From: Bordetella pseudohinzii | GTDB taxonomy: Bacteria > Pseudomonadota > Gammaproteobacteria > Burkholderiales > Burkholderiaceae_B | Assembly: GCF_000657795.2 (NCBI RefSeq) | Contig: NZ_JHEP02000006.1 | Location: 124,001 to 188,000 of the forward strand | Direction: 5' to 3' | DNA length: 64,000 bases | Part shown: one piece after another, positions 36,547-45,271 of the stretch | How positions within the stretch are numbered: the first letter of the stretch is position 1 | How the letters are laid out: the number at the start of each line of letters is the position of its first letter | Notes under the pieces: generated by a model | Seen by the model: only the letters and a program-made list of their open reading frames with translations | Database searches by the model: none | What the model was told of the DNA's origin: nothing | Translations under genes and position numbers: made by a program

Positions 36547-38464
36547 CATCCTCGAAGGCTTCAAGTCGCAGTATGCGCGTGACCAGGAAGCAGAACTCTC
36601 GCTGGAAGAGTATCTGACACTGGCCAGGCAGGATCCCATGGCCTATGCCAGCCCGGCCGAGCGCATGCTCGCCGCCATAGGCGAGCCGGAACTTGTCGAT
36701 ACACGCAATGATCCCCGCCTGTCGCGCCTGTTTTCCAATCGATTGATTCGGCGCTACCCGGCATTCAAGGAGTTCTACGGCATGGAGGAGGTGATCGACC
36801 AGATCGTCTCTTTCTTCAAGCATGCCGCGCAGGGGCTGGAGGAACGCAAGCAGATACTCTATCTGCTGGGCCCGGTAGGCGGCGGCAAATCATCCATCGC
36901 CGAGCGCCTGAAAGCGCTGATGGAGACCTATCCCATCTATGCCCTGAAGGGCTCTCCCGTCAACGAATCCCCGCTGGGGCTGTTCAATCCCGAGCGCTTC
37001 GGCGAGACGCTCGAGAAGGAATACAACATCCCCCGGCGCTATCTGAGCGGTATCATGTCGCCTTGGGCCGTCAAGCGCTTGAAGGAGTTCGACGGCGATA
37101 TTTCGCAGTTCCGCGTGGTGCGCGTCAATCCTTCGGTGCTGCGCCAGGTCGCCATCGCCAAGACCGAGCCGGGCGACGAGAACAACCAGGACATCTCTTC
37201 GCTGGTGGGCAAGGTCGATATCCGCAAGCTCGATCGCTATTCGCAGGACGATCCAGACGCCTACAGCTATTCGGGCGGCCTGTGCCTGGCCAACCAGGGC
37301 CTGCTGGAATTCGTCGAAATGTTCAAGGCGCCGATCAAGATGCTGCATCCGCTCTTGACCGCCACCCAGGAGGGCAACTTCAAGGGGACCGAGGGCTTCT
37401 CGGCCATTCCCTTCAATGGGACCATACTCGCGCACTCGAATGAATCCGAGTGGCAGACCTTCCGCAACAACAAGCACAACGAGGCCTTCCTCGACCGCAT
37501 CTATATCGTCAAGGTGCCTTATTGCCTGCAGGTCACCGAAGAGGTCCACATCTACGAAAAGCTGCTGCGCAACAGCTCGCTGTCCAAGGCGCCCTGCGCG
37601 CCGGGCACGCTGGACATGATGGCGCAGTTCTCGGTGCTCACGCGCCTGAAGGAGCCGGAGAATTCCAGCATCTATTCCAAGATGCGTGTCTACGACGGCG
37701 AGACCCTGAAGGACGTCGACCCCAAGGCCAAGGCCCTGCAGGAGTACAAGGACTACGCCGGCACCGATGAGGGCATGAACGGCGTGTCGACGCGCTTTGC
37801 GTACAAAATCCTCTCCAGCGTCTTCAACCACGACCAGACCGAGGTGGCGGCCAATCCCGTGCACCTGATGTATGTGCTGGAGCAGCGCATCGCGCGCGAG
37901 GACTTCCCCGAGGAAGTGCGCCGCCGCTACCTGGAGTTCATCAAGGGCTATCTGGCGCCGCGCTATGCGGAGTTCATCGGCAAGGAGATCCAGACCGCCT
38001 ATCTCGAGTCGTACTCGGAGTACGGGCAGAACATCTTCGACCGCTACGTCACGTTCGCCGATTGCTGGATACAGGACGAAGAGTTCCGCGATCCGGAAAC
38101 CGGCGAGAGCTTTGACCGCAGCGCGCTCAACGACGAGCTCGAGAAGATCGAAAAGCCCGCGGGCATCGCCAATCCCAAGGACTTCCGCAACGAGATCGTC
38201 AATTTCGTGTTGCGCGCCCGCGCCAACAATGGCGGACGCAACCCGACCTGGACCAGCTACGAGAAGCTGCGCGAGGTGATCGAGAAGAAGATGTTCTCCA
38301 ACACCGAGGATCTGTTGCCCGTCATCTCGTTCAACGCCAAGGCTTCGGCCGAGGACAGAAGCAAGCACCAGAGCTTTGTCGACCGCATGGTGGACAAGGG
38401 CTACACCGAGAAACAGGTCCGGCTGCTTTGCGAGTGGTATCTGCGGGTGAGGAAGTCGTCCTAG
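36539..38464 (+). CDS. prkA: PrkA AAA+ serine kinase/protease (YeaG type)
   Basis: This 641-residue protein has an N-terminal AAA+ domain with Walker A GPVGGGKSS at residues 111-119 and a C-terminal kinase-like part. It matches YeaG/PrkA along its length (SLEEYLTLARQDPMAYASPAERML near the start, quoted as SLEEYLTLAR). I use the GTG at 36539: the residues align with the family N-terminus, and AGGAGG lies 7 bases upstream. Family members act in nitrogen starvation, stationary phase and sporulation; both kinase and protease activities have been reported. It leads prkA-yeaH-spoVR. Confidence 0.94.
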   Translation: MHSILEGFKSQYARDQEAELSLEEYLTLARQDPMAYASPAERMLAAIGEPELVDTRNDPRLSRLFSNRLIRRYPAFKEFYGMEEVIDQIVSFFKHAAQGLEERKQILYLLGPVGGGKSSIAERLKALMETYPIYALKGSPVNESPLGLFNPERFGETLEKEYNIPRRYLSGIMSPWAVKRLKEFDGDISQFRVVRVNPSVLRQVAIAKTEPGDENNQDISSLVGKVDIRKLDRYSQDDPDAYSYSGGLCLANQGLLEFVEMFKAPIKMLHPLLTATQEGNFKGTEGFSAIPFNGTILAHSNESEWQTFRNNKHNEAFLDRIYIVKVPYCLQVTEEVHIYEKLLRNSSLSKAPCAPGTLDMMAQFSVLTRLKEPENSSIYSKMRVYDGETLKDVDPKAKALQEYKDYAGTDEGMNGVSTRFAYKILSSVFNHDQTEVAANPVHLMYVLEQRIAREDFPEEVRRRYLEFIKGYLAPRYAEFIGKEIQTAYLESYSEYGQNIFDRYVTFADCWIQDEEFRDPETGESFDRSALNDELEKIEKPAGIANPKDFRNEIVNFVLRARANNGGRNPTWTSYEKLREVIEKKMFSNTEDLLPVISFNAKASAEDRSKHQSFVDRMVDKGYTEKQVRLLCEWYLRVRKSS

Positions 38465-38476
38465 TCGAGGTGGATC

Positions 38477-39736
38477 ATGAATTCGCTCATTGATCGTCGC
38501 CTGAACGGCCGCAACAAAAGCGCGGTGAATCGCGAGCGCTTTCTGCGGCGCTATAAAGACCAGATCCGCAAGGCGGTGCAGGATATGGTCCGTGAACGCT
38601 CGATCTCGGATATGGACCAGGGCGCGGAGATCAATCTGCCCGCCCGCGACATCTCCGAGCCGCATTTCCGCCATGGCGCCGGCGGAGACCGCGAGATCGT
38701 GCACCCGGGCAACCGGGAGTTCGCCAAGGGCGACACCATCGACCGCCCGCAAGGCGGCGAGGGCGAGGGAGGCTCCGAACCGGGCGAGGGCGAATCGGTG
38801 GACCAGTTCACCTTCAGCCTTTCCCGGGCGGAGTTCCTGCACCTGTTCTTTGACGACCTGGAGCTGCCGCACCTGGTGCGTACGCAACTGGGCGATGTCT
38901 CGCAGAAGAAATGGCAGCGGGCGGGCTATACCACCACGGGCTCGCCCAGCCTGCTGTCGGTCAACCGGACCCTGAGAGCTTCGCTGTCGCGCCGTGTGGC
39001 CCTGGGGCTGAACGCCCGCAACGATGTCGAGGAGGCCGAGCTCAGGCTGGAAGAAGCCATCGCGCGCAAGGCGGACGAGGAAGAGCTCGCCACGCTGCGC
39101 GCGGCCCTGGAGGAGTGCCGCCGGCATGCCGCGCGCGTGCCCTTCCTGGACGACCTGGACCTGCGCTACCGCAACCGCGTGCCCGTGGTCACGCCGGTGG
39201 CGCGCGCGGTGATGTTCTGCCTCATGGACGTGTCCGGCTCCATGGACGAAGGCAAGAAAGACCTGGCCAAGCGCTTCTTCACGCTGCTGTATCTGTTCCT
39301 GTCGCGCAAGTACGAGAAAGTGGAGGTGGTCTTCATCCGGCACACCGACAATGCCGAGGAGGTGGATGAACAGGCCTTTTTCTACGATCCCAAGAGCGGC
39401 GGGACCATCGTGCTGTCGGCCCTGGAGCTGATGCACGAGATCGTGCAGGAACGCTATCCGCCTTCGGCCTGGAACGTCTACGCCGCCCAGGCCAGCGACG
39501 GCGACTCTTTCGGGGCCGACGCGGGCAAGAGCGCGCGTTTCCTGGCAGAGAACCTGCTGCCGGCCACGCGCTACTTCGCCTATATCGAGGTGCCGGATTC
39601 GCCGGAGGCGCGCAAGAGCAGCCTCTGGGCGGAGTACGAACAGGAAGCCGCGCCGCATTTCGCCATGCGCCGCATCAGCCAGCGCAGCGAGATCTTTCCG
39701 GTCTTCCATGAGTTGTTCAAGAAGGAGGCCGTATGA
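38477..39736 (+). CDS. yeaH: YeaH/YhbH family protein (DUF444, vWA-like)
   Basis: This 419-residue protein has an N-terminal basic region (RRLNGRNKSAVNRERFLRRY), an acidic Gly/Glu-rich linker at about residues 90-112 and a C-terminal von Willebrand A-like domain. The metal-site DVSGSMD is at residues 251-257. It belongs to DUF444, always found with PrkA and SpoVR. By analogy with other MoxR/vWA pairs the vWA protein may be an adaptor or substrate of the AAA+ partner; that is inference. It starts 12 bp after prkA with GAGGTGG as ribosome site. Confidence 0.93.
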   Translation: MNSLIDRRLNGRNKSAVNRERFLRRYKDQIRKAVQDMVRERSISDMDQGAEINLPARDISEPHFRHGAGGDREIVHPGNREFAKGDTIDRPQGGEGEGGSEPGEGESVDQFTFSLSRAEFLHLFFDDLELPHLVRTQLGDVSQKKWQRAGYTTTGSPSLLSVNRTLRASLSRRVALGLNARNDVEEAELRLEEAIARKADEEELATLRAALEECRRHAARVPFLDDLDLRYRNRVPVVTPVARAVMFCLMDVSGSMDEGKKDLAKRFFTLLYLFLSRKYEKVEVVFIRHTDNAEEVDEQAFFYDPKSGGTIVLSALELMHEIVQERYPPSAWNVYAAQASDGDSFGADAGKSARFLAENLLPATRYFAYIEVPDSPEARKSSLWAEYEQEAAPHFAMRRISQRSEIFPVFHELFKKEAV

Positions 39737-41253
39737 ACGCGATCGCCACCGGATGGGAAGTGGGCGCCCCGCTTTCCGAGGGCTCGGACTGGACCTTCGA
39801 GCTGTTGCAGCGCTATGACGACGCCATCAGCGCCATTGCACGCGACTATGGCCTGGACACCTACCCCAACCAGATCGAGGTCATCACCTCCGAGCAAATG
39901 CTCGACGCCTATGCCTCGGCCGGCCTGCCCATCGGCTATCCGCATTGGTCGTATGGCAAGGAGTTCATCCGCAACGAGCAGTATTACCGCAAGGGCATGC
40001 AGGGGCTGGCCTACGAGATCGTCATCAACTCCAACCCTTGCATCTCCTACCTGATGGAAGAGAACTCCATGGCGATGCAGGCGCTGGTGATCGCGCATGC
40101 CTGCTATGGGCACAACTCCTTTTTCAAGGGCAATTATCTTTTCCGGCAATGGACCGATGCCGACGGCGTGCTCGATTACCTGGTGTTCGCCCGCAAGTAC
40201 GTAATGGACTGCGAAGAGCGCTATGGCATCGAGGCCGTGGAGGCCATCCTGGACTCCTGCCACGCCCTCAGCCTGCACGGGGTGGACCGCTACAAGCGCC
40301 CGCCGCCCATCTCGCTGCGCGAAGAGGCCCAGCGCCAGGCCGAGCGCGCCGAGCATGCGCGTCTGCAGTACAACGACCTCTGGCGCACCCTGCCGCGCGT
40401 GGAGACCGCGCCCGAGACCCAGAAGCGCAGCGTCTTCCCGCCCGAACCCGAAGAAAACCTGCTCTATTTCATCGAGAAGTACTCGCCCAGGCTGGAGCCC
40501 TGGCAGAAAGAGCTGGTGCGCATCGTGCGCAAGGTGTCGCAGTATTTCTATCCGCAGACCCAGACCAAGGTCATGAACGAAGGCTGGGCCACTTTCTGGC
40601 ACTACACCCTGCTCAACCGCTTGCACCAGCTGCGCATGGTGACCGACGGTTTCATGATCGAGGTCTTGCAGAGCCACACCAACGTCGTGAGCCAGCGCGG
40701 CTTCGATGAACGCGGATATGGCGGCATCAATCCCTATGCCCTGGGCTTCGCCATGATGAGCGACATCCGCCGCATCTGCGAATCGCCCAACGACGAGGAC
40801 CGCAAGTGGTTTCCGGATATCGCGGGTTCGGATTGGCTCAAGACGCTGGACTTCGCCATGCGCAACTTCAAGGACGAGTCCTTCATCTCGCAGTATCTCT
40901 CGCCGCGCCTGATACGCGAATTCCGCTTCTTCGCGATTGCCGACCACATGGCCAATCCCAAGCTGGAGGTCGCCGCCATCCACGATGACGAGGGCTATCG
41001 AGAGATCCGCAAGCTGCTGGCCGCCCAGCACAACCGCGACAACCAGGTGCCCGATATCCAGGTGGTGCGCTATCAGCGCGAATCGGACCGCGCCCTGGTG
41101 CTGCGGCACCAGCAAAGCCGCGGGCGGCCCCTGGACGGCGACGAGGCCGACCAGGTCATGAAGCATCTTGGCCGGCTATGGGGCTTCCGGGTGCGGCTGG
41201 AAGAGACCACGCCCGACGGCACGGTGCTGTCCTACCGGCAGATCGAGCCCTAG
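39733..41253 (+). CDS. SpoVR family protein (YcgB)
   Basis: This 506-residue protein belongs to the SpoVR/YcgB family: WEVGAPLSEGSDWTF at the start, MEENSMAMQALVIAHACYGHNSFF-type segments (IAHACYGHNSFF) and NEGWATFWHY in the middle. The His/Glu-rich helices resemble a metal-dependent hydrolase, but no function is established. In Bacillus it is needed for spore cortex; in non-sporing bacteria it goes with PrkA and YeaH. Its ATG overlaps the yeaH stop as ATGA, showing coupled translation. It converges on a Bug receptor gene. Confidence 0.94.
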   Translation: MNAIATGWEVGAPLSEGSDWTFELLQRYDDAISAIARDYGLDTYPNQIEVITSEQMLDAYASAGLPIGYPHWSYGKEFIRNEQYYRKGMQGLAYEIVINSNPCISYLMEENSMAMQALVIAHACYGHNSFFKGNYLFRQWTDADGVLDYLVFARKYVMDCEERYGIEAVEAILDSCHALSLHGVDRYKRPPPISLREEAQRQAERAEHARLQYNDLWRTLPRVETAPETQKRSVFPPEPEENLLYFIEKYSPRLEPWQKELVRIVRKVSQYFYPQTQTKVMNEGWATFWHYTLLNRLHQLRMVTDGFMIEVLQSHTNVVSQRGFDERGYGGINPYALGFAMMSDIRRICESPNDEDRKWFPDIAGSDWLKTLDFAMRNFKDESFISQYLSPRLIREFRFFAIADHMANPKLEVAAIHDDEGYREIRKLLAAQHNRDNQVPDIQVVRYQRESDRALVLRHQQSRGRPLDGDEADQVMKHLGRLWGFRVRLEETTPDGTVLSYRQIEP

Positions 41254-41271
41254 CGCCGGCCCTGATGGCGC

Positions 41272-42249
41272 TTACTGGATCTTGATATTGCGTTCCTTGA
41301 CCAGCCTGGCCCACAGCGTGGTTTCCTTGGCCAGGTGGTCGCGCAAAGCCTCGGGGCTGCTGCCGATGGGCTCGGCGCCGATGGAGTCCAGCGTGCCGCG
41401 CACCTTGGGATCGGCCATGGCCTGGCGCATGGCCTCATTGAGCTTTTGCACGATTTCCGGCGGGGTGCCGGCCGGCGCGAAGGTGCCGAACCAGGGCATC
41501 AGCTCATAGCCCGGCACGCCGGCTTCGGCCACCGTCGGCACATCCGGCAGGGCCGAGGAGCGCTTGCTGGTCGTGACGGCCAGGGCCTTGAGCTTGCCCG
41601 ACAGGATATGCGGCTTGGCCGAGGTGATGCTGTCGAACATATAGTCCACTTGCCCGCCCAGCAGATCGGCCATGGCCGGACCGCTGCCCTTGTAGGGGAC
41701 GTGCAGCATGTCCACCTGGGCCATGGAGACAAAGAGTTCGCCGGCCAGGTGGATGGAGGTGCCCACGCCCGCCGAGGCGAAGGTGTAATGCCCCGGCTTC
41801 GCCTTGGCCTGGGCGATCACATCGGCCACGCTGCCCACCTGGTTGCGCGCCGGATTGGTCACCAGCACATTGGGCACCACGGCCAGCAGCGAGATGGGCG
41901 CGAAATCCTTTTGCGGGTCATAGCCCATATCGCCGTAGAGCGCCGGATTCACCGCCATGCCGTTGGCCGCGATCATGATGGTGTAGCCATCGGGCGCCGA
42001 GCGCGACACCGCCATGGCGCCGATATTGCCGCCCGCGCCGGCGCGGTTCTCCACGATGAAGGTGGTGTTCAGCGCGCGGCCCATGGATTCGCCCAGGGTG
42101 CGGGCGATGGCGTCCATGGCGCCGCCGGGCGGGAAGGGCACCACCCATTTGACGGGATGGTCGGGGTAGCCCCCGGCCTGGGCGCCGGCGGCGCCCAGCA
42201 GGCAGGTGGCGGCCAGCGCGGCGCGCGCGAAGGCTTGGGTAATACGCAT
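41272..42249 (-). CDS. Bug-family tripartite tricarboxylate transporter receptor
   Basis: This 325-residue periplasmic receptor starts with a Sec signal peptide (AALAATCLLGAAGAQA, cut near residue 26), then the Bug hallmark YPDHPVKWVVPFPPGGAMDAIAR (quoted as VPFPPGGAMD) and VDMLHVPYKGSGPAM. Bug proteins bind carboxylates and related anions and are greatly expanded in Bordetella and relatives. It lies 44 bp downstream of the muconate-cycloisomerase-like gene on the same strand, so its ligand may be the substrate or precursor handled by that enzyme. No TctA/TctB gene is nearby. Confidence 0.92.
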   Translation of the reverse strand: MRITQAFARAALAATCLLGAAGAQAGGYPDHPVKWVVPFPPGGAMDAIARTLGESMGRALNTTFIVENRAGAGGNIGAMAVSRSAPDGYTIMIAANGMAVNPALYGDMGYDPQKDFAPISLLAVVPNVLVTNPARNQVGSVADVIAQAKAKPGHYTFASAGVGTSIHLAGELFVSMAQVDMLHVPYKGSGPAMADLLGGQVDYMFDSITSAKPHILSGKLKALAVTTSKRSSALPDVPTVAEAGVPGYELMPWFGTFAPAGTPPEIVQKLNEAMRQAMADPKVRGTLDSIGAEPIGSSPEALRDHLAKETTLWARLVKERNIKIQ

Positions 42250-42293
42250 AATGAGTCTCCTGTGTCTTTATCTCAGCGGCGGGGCCGCTGGCG

Positions 42294-43415
42294 TCAGCCG
42301 CGCCGGTAGAAGGCCAGCTTGTCCTCGTCCAGCGTCAGGCCCAGGCCCGGGCCGGGCGGCAGGCGCATGGCGAAATCTTCGTAGCGCGGCGGCGTGGCCA
42401 CGATGTCGTCCTTGAGCAGCAGCGGCCCGAAAAGCTCCGTGCCCCAGGCCAGGGTCGGCAGGGCGCAAAAAGCATGCGCCGAGGCCACCGAGCCGATGGA
42501 ACCCTCAAGCATGGTGCCGCCATACAAGGCCATGCCGGCGGCGTCGCCCACGGCGGCGCAGCGCGTCACGCCGTACAGACCGCCCGACTTGGCGATCTTC
42601 AGCGCCAGCACGTCGGCCGCGCCCAGGCGCGCGAGCTCCAGCGCGTCTTCCGGCGTGGCCACGGCCTCGTCGGCCATGATGGGCACCACGAAGCGCGCCG
42701 CCAGGCGCGCCATGCCGGCGCGGTTCTCGCGCGCGATGGGCTGTTCGATCAGGTCCACGCCGGCGGCCTCCAGGCTCGCGATGGCGCCGGCCGCTTCGGC
42801 CTCGTTCCAGGCCTGGTTGACGTCCACCGTCACCCGGGCGCGCTCGCCCAGCGCTTCTTTGATGCGCGACACATGGCGCACATCCTCGGCCACCGCGCGG
42901 CGGCCCACCTTCAGCTTGAAGGTATTGTGGCGGCGCGCGGCCAGCAGCGACTCGGCTTCCTCGATGTCGCGCGCGGTGTCGCCGCTGGCCAGCGTCCACA
43001 GCACCGGCAGGGCCTCGCGCACCCGGCCGCCCAGCAGGGCCGAGACCGGCACGCCCAGGCGCTTGCCCTGGCCGTCCAGCAGCGCGGTCTCCAGCGCCGA
43101 CTTGGCGCAGCGGTTGCCGCGCGCCACCTTGTCCAGGCGGCGCATGGCGCCATGGATATTGCTGGCGTCCTGGCCGATCAGCGCGGGCGCCAGATAGGTG
43201 TCGATGGCCAGCTTCATGCCCTCGGGGCTCTCTTCGCCATAAGCCAGCCCGCCTATGGTCGTCGCCTCGCCCAGGCCTTCGATATCGTCGCTGGCGCGCA
43301 GCCGCACGATGACCATGGTCTGCTTCTGCATGACGGCCATGGCCAGTTGGTGGGCGCGGATGGTGGGCAGATCGACCAGCAGGGTCTCGATCGCCACAAT
43401 AGTGGGGGAAGTCAT
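42294..43415 (-). CDS. Muconate/chloromuconate cycloisomerase-like enzyme (enolase superfamily)
   Basis: This 373-residue protein matches the muconate-lactonising branch of the enolase superfamily. Catalytic lysines are Lys167 and Lys169 in FKLKVG and Lys273 in LKIAKSGG. Metal ligands are Asp198 in DVNQAW, Glu224 in IEQP and Asp249 in MADEA. All positions coincide with those of characterised muconate cycloisomerase. No catA or catC lies beside it, so the classical catechol route is not complete here and the natural substrate may differ. A LysR regulator is divergent. Confidence 0.87.
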   Translation of the reverse strand: MTSPTIVAIETLLVDLPTIRAHQLAMAVMQKQTMVIVRLRASDDIEGLGEATTIGGLAYGEESPEGMKLAIDTYLAPALIGQDASNIHGAMRRLDKVARGNRCAKSALETALLDGQGKRLGVPVSALLGGRVREALPVLWTLASGDTARDIEEAESLLAARRHNTFKLKVGRRAVAEDVRHVSRIKEALGERARVTVDVNQAWNEAEAAGAIASLEAAGVDLIEQPIARENRAGMARLAARFVVPIMADEAVATPEDALELARLGAADVLALKIAKSGGLYGVTRCAAVGDAAGMALYGGTMLEGSIGSVASAHAFCALPTLAWGTELFGPLLLKDDIVATPPRYEDFAMRLPPGPGLGLTLDEDKLAFYRRG

Positions 43416-43496
43416 ACCTGAAACGAGGGAGAAACAGCCAGTCTAAAGTATCGCAATGGAAAAATAGGGCGTCCAAGACTATATTGGTTGCTTTCG

Positions 43497-43511
43497 ATAC
43501 CTTTAAGGTAT
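43497..43511. promoter_or_regulatory. LysR-type operator ATAC-N7-GTAT
   Basis: A perfect dyad ATAC-CTTTAAG-GTAT lies just before the LysR ATG (43516) and about 90 bp upstream of the cycloisomerase start. This is the recognition half of CatM/BenM-type sites. From here the regulator could repress itself and activate the divergent gene; an AGTATCGCA near 43446-43454 could be a weaker second site. Confidence 0.65.
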
Positions 43512-43515
43512 AGGT

Positions 43516-44412
43516 ATGGAACTCCGACACCTGCGCTATTTCCAGACCGTGGCGCGCGAAGGCAGCTTCACCCGGGCCGCTGCCATCCTGCACATCGCCC
43601 AGCCGCCGCTGTCGCGCCAGATCCGTCAACTCGAAGAGGAGCTGGGCGTTATCCTGATCGAGCGCGGCAGCCGCGGCCTCAAGCTCACCGAGGCCGGGCG
43701 TTTTTTCCATGAGCAATCCCTGCAGCTGACCGCCCGCCTGGACGAGATCGTCGCCGGCACGCGCCGCCTGGGCGCCCAGGCGGCGCGCTGGTTCAGCATC
43801 GGCTTCGTGCCGTCCACCCTCTACGGCTTCGTGCCCAAGCTCATCCGCTACCTGCGCCAGGCCGACGCCCAGGTCGAAGTGGGTTTAAGCGAAATGACCA
43901 CGCTGCCCCAGATCGAAGCCCTCAAGAGCGGGCGCATCGACCTGGGCATCGGCCGCATCCCCTTCGACGACCCCGCCATCGAGCGCCGCGTCCTGATGGA
44001 AGAACCCCTGGTCGCCGCGCTGCCGCCCAGCCATCCCCTGGCCGGGCGCAGGCCGCTGCAAGTCGCCGAACTGGCCGCCCAGCCCTTCGTCCTCTATCCC
44101 GCCAGGCCCCGGCCCAACTACGCCGACCACGTCCTGGGCCTGTTCCGCGCCGCCGGCCATCAGCCCACCGTCGTCCAGGAAGCCAACGAGCTGCAGACCG
44201 CCCTGGGCCTGGTCGTCGCCGGCGTGGGCCTGACCCTGGTGCCGGCCAGCGTCCAGCGCTCCAATCGGGCGGACATCGTCTGCCTGCCCGTGGACGCCCC
44301 GGCCTTCACGTCGCCCGTCATCCTCAGCTGGCGGCGCGGCGATTCCTCCCCCTTCCTGGCCCAGGCCCTCGCCGCGGCCGAAGACCTGTCCCGCCAGGAA
44401 GCCTCGCCATGA
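43516..44412 (+). CDS. LysR-family regulator, CatR/BenM-like
   Basis: This 298-residue regulator has the winged HTH at residues 1-60 (MELRHLRYFQTVAREGSFTRAA, quoted as MELRHLRYF) and a C-terminal effector domain with GFVPSTLYGFVP typical of the CatM/BenM/CatR group. These respond to muconate or benzoate-type ligands. It is divergent from the cycloisomerase gene with the operator between them. A tRNA-Ser gene follows about 100 bp downstream. Confidence 0.9.
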   Translation: MELRHLRYFQTVAREGSFTRAAAILHIAQPPLSRQIRQLEEELGVILIERGSRGLKLTEAGRFFHEQSLQLTARLDEIVAGTRRLGAQAARWFSIGFVPSTLYGFVPKLIRYLRQADAQVEVGLSEMTTLPQIEALKSGRIDLGIGRIPFDDPAIERRVLMEEPLVAALPPSHPLAGRRPLQVAELAAQPFVLYPARPRPNYADHVLGLFRAAGHQPTVVQEANELQTALGLVVAGVGLTLVPASVQRSNRADIVCLPVDAPAFTSPVILSWRRGDSSPFLAQALAAAEDLSRQEASP

Positions 44413-44514
44413 GCGCTTATGGGGCCGGTACGCCAAAGCCGCCGCATTTCTGCTAGAATCGCGGATTCGCATTTTTCGCAGCGGAAATCCCTGCGATTTG
44501 AGCGACCCAAATCA

Positions 44515-44605
44515 GGACAGGTGGCCGAGTGGTTGAAGGCGCACGCCTGGAAAGCGTGTATACGTGATAAGCGTATCGGGGGTTCGAATCCCCCTCTGTC
44601 CGCCA
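44515..44605 (+). tRNA. tRNA-Ser (anticodon GGA)
   Basis: A complete class II tRNA of 91 bases. The acceptor stem GGACAGG pairs with the 3' CTGTCC side, and CCA is encoded at 44603-44605. The anticodon loop CTGGAAA (44547-44553) between CACGC and GCGTG gives anticodon GGA at 44549-44551. A long variable arm and the GGTTCGAATC T-loop are visible. It reads UCC and UCU. Confidence 0.96.
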
Positions 44606-44633
44606 AGAATTTGTCCGGCATGGCCGGAATGCC

Positions 44634-44674
44634 AAAAACCCCGCAGACGCGATGCCTGCGGGGTTTTTGTTTTT
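44634..44674 (+). terminator. Rho-independent terminator after tRNA-Ser
   Basis: A 13-bp perfect stem AAAAACCCCGCAG/CTGCGGGGTTTTT (44634-44646, 44656-44668) with a 9-nt loop is followed by GTTTTT. It lies 29 bases after the tRNA and could work in both directions, also serving the PACE gene. Confidence 0.92.
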
Positions 44675-44713
44675 ACCGGCTGGCCGACCGCCACCCGCAC
44701 CTGGAATAGCCGT

Positions 44714-45169
44714 TCAGGCGTCGGCGTAGCGCTCGCGCCGGGCCAGCCAGCGCAGGACCCGGCCGCGCGCCTTGTCGTAGCCCAGGTTGTAGAAAAAGGC
44801 GTAGGGCAGGTAGAAGAGCACCAGGGCGATATCCAGCACAAAGGCCTGCCAGAGGCTGATGTGCAGCCACCAGGCGGCCAGCGGGATCACGATGAGGATG
44901 AGCCCGGTCTCGAAACCCACGGCGTGCACCACCCGCAGGCGCAGGGTGCGCGTCCAGCCCATATGGTTTTCCAGGCGGTCGAAGCCGGCGTTGTAGACCA
45001 TGTTCCAGAGCAGGGCGATCCAGGCGATCACCGCGGTGAGCACGCCCATCTCGAACAGAGACGTGCCCATGGCCCAGGCGGCCACGGGCGCGCACAGGCC
45101 GATGGCGAGGATTTCGAACAGGAATGCGTGGAAAAAGCGTTCTTTGAGTGTTTTCTTGGCTTGCGTCAT
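44714..45169 (-). CDS. PACE-family efflux transporter (AceI-like)
   Basis: This 151-residue inner-membrane protein has four transmembrane segments in two tandem repeats, as in the proteobacterial antimicrobial compound efflux family. The conserved acidic residue of helix 1 is present (FLFEILAIGL, Glu19), as are WNMVYNAGFDRLE and the repeat-two FYNLGYDKARG. Members export chlorhexidine, acriflavine and short diamines with proton exchange. I start at the ATG at 45169; a TTG two codons upstream is possible. A LysR regulator is divergent, as for AceI/AceR. Confidence 0.9.
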   Translation of the reverse strand: MTQAKKTLKERFFHAFLFEILAIGLCAPVAAWAMGTSLFEMGVLTAVIAWIALLWNMVYNAGFDRLENHMGWTRTLRLRVVHAVGFETGLILIVIPLAAWWLHISLWQAFVLDIALVLFYLPYAFFYNLGYDKARGRVLRWLARRERYADA

Positions 45170-45203
45170 GACCAACCTCGGTCTTCAAGGCGGCTATTGT
45201 CTG

Positions 45204-45250
45204 CGATAAAGCCGATACGATAAAGTTGGGTTTCATCGGAAAAACCGATA
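45204..45250. promoter_or_regulatory. Candidate LysR binding region between the PACE gene and its regulator
   Basis: A perfect dyad ATCGG-AAAAA-CCGAT lies at 45235-45249. Two CGATAAAG copies start at 45204 and 45218, 14 bp apart. The interval is only about 100 bp, so these should overlap the promoters in both directions. Confidence 0.45.
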
Positions 45251-45271
45251 GTCACAGCCAAGGAGAGCGCC

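Noticed and set aside
36395-38464. Longer PrkA starting at the ATG at 36427 or a frame start near 36395
   Set aside because: The added residues do not resemble PrkA, would cover the apparent leader ORF and lack a good ribosome site. The GTG at 36539 aligns with the family N-terminus.
44515-44674. tRNA-Ser as an integration site of a genomic island
   Set aside because: There is no integrase nearby and I see no duplicated tRNA 3' end downstream. The following genes have the same composition as the rest.
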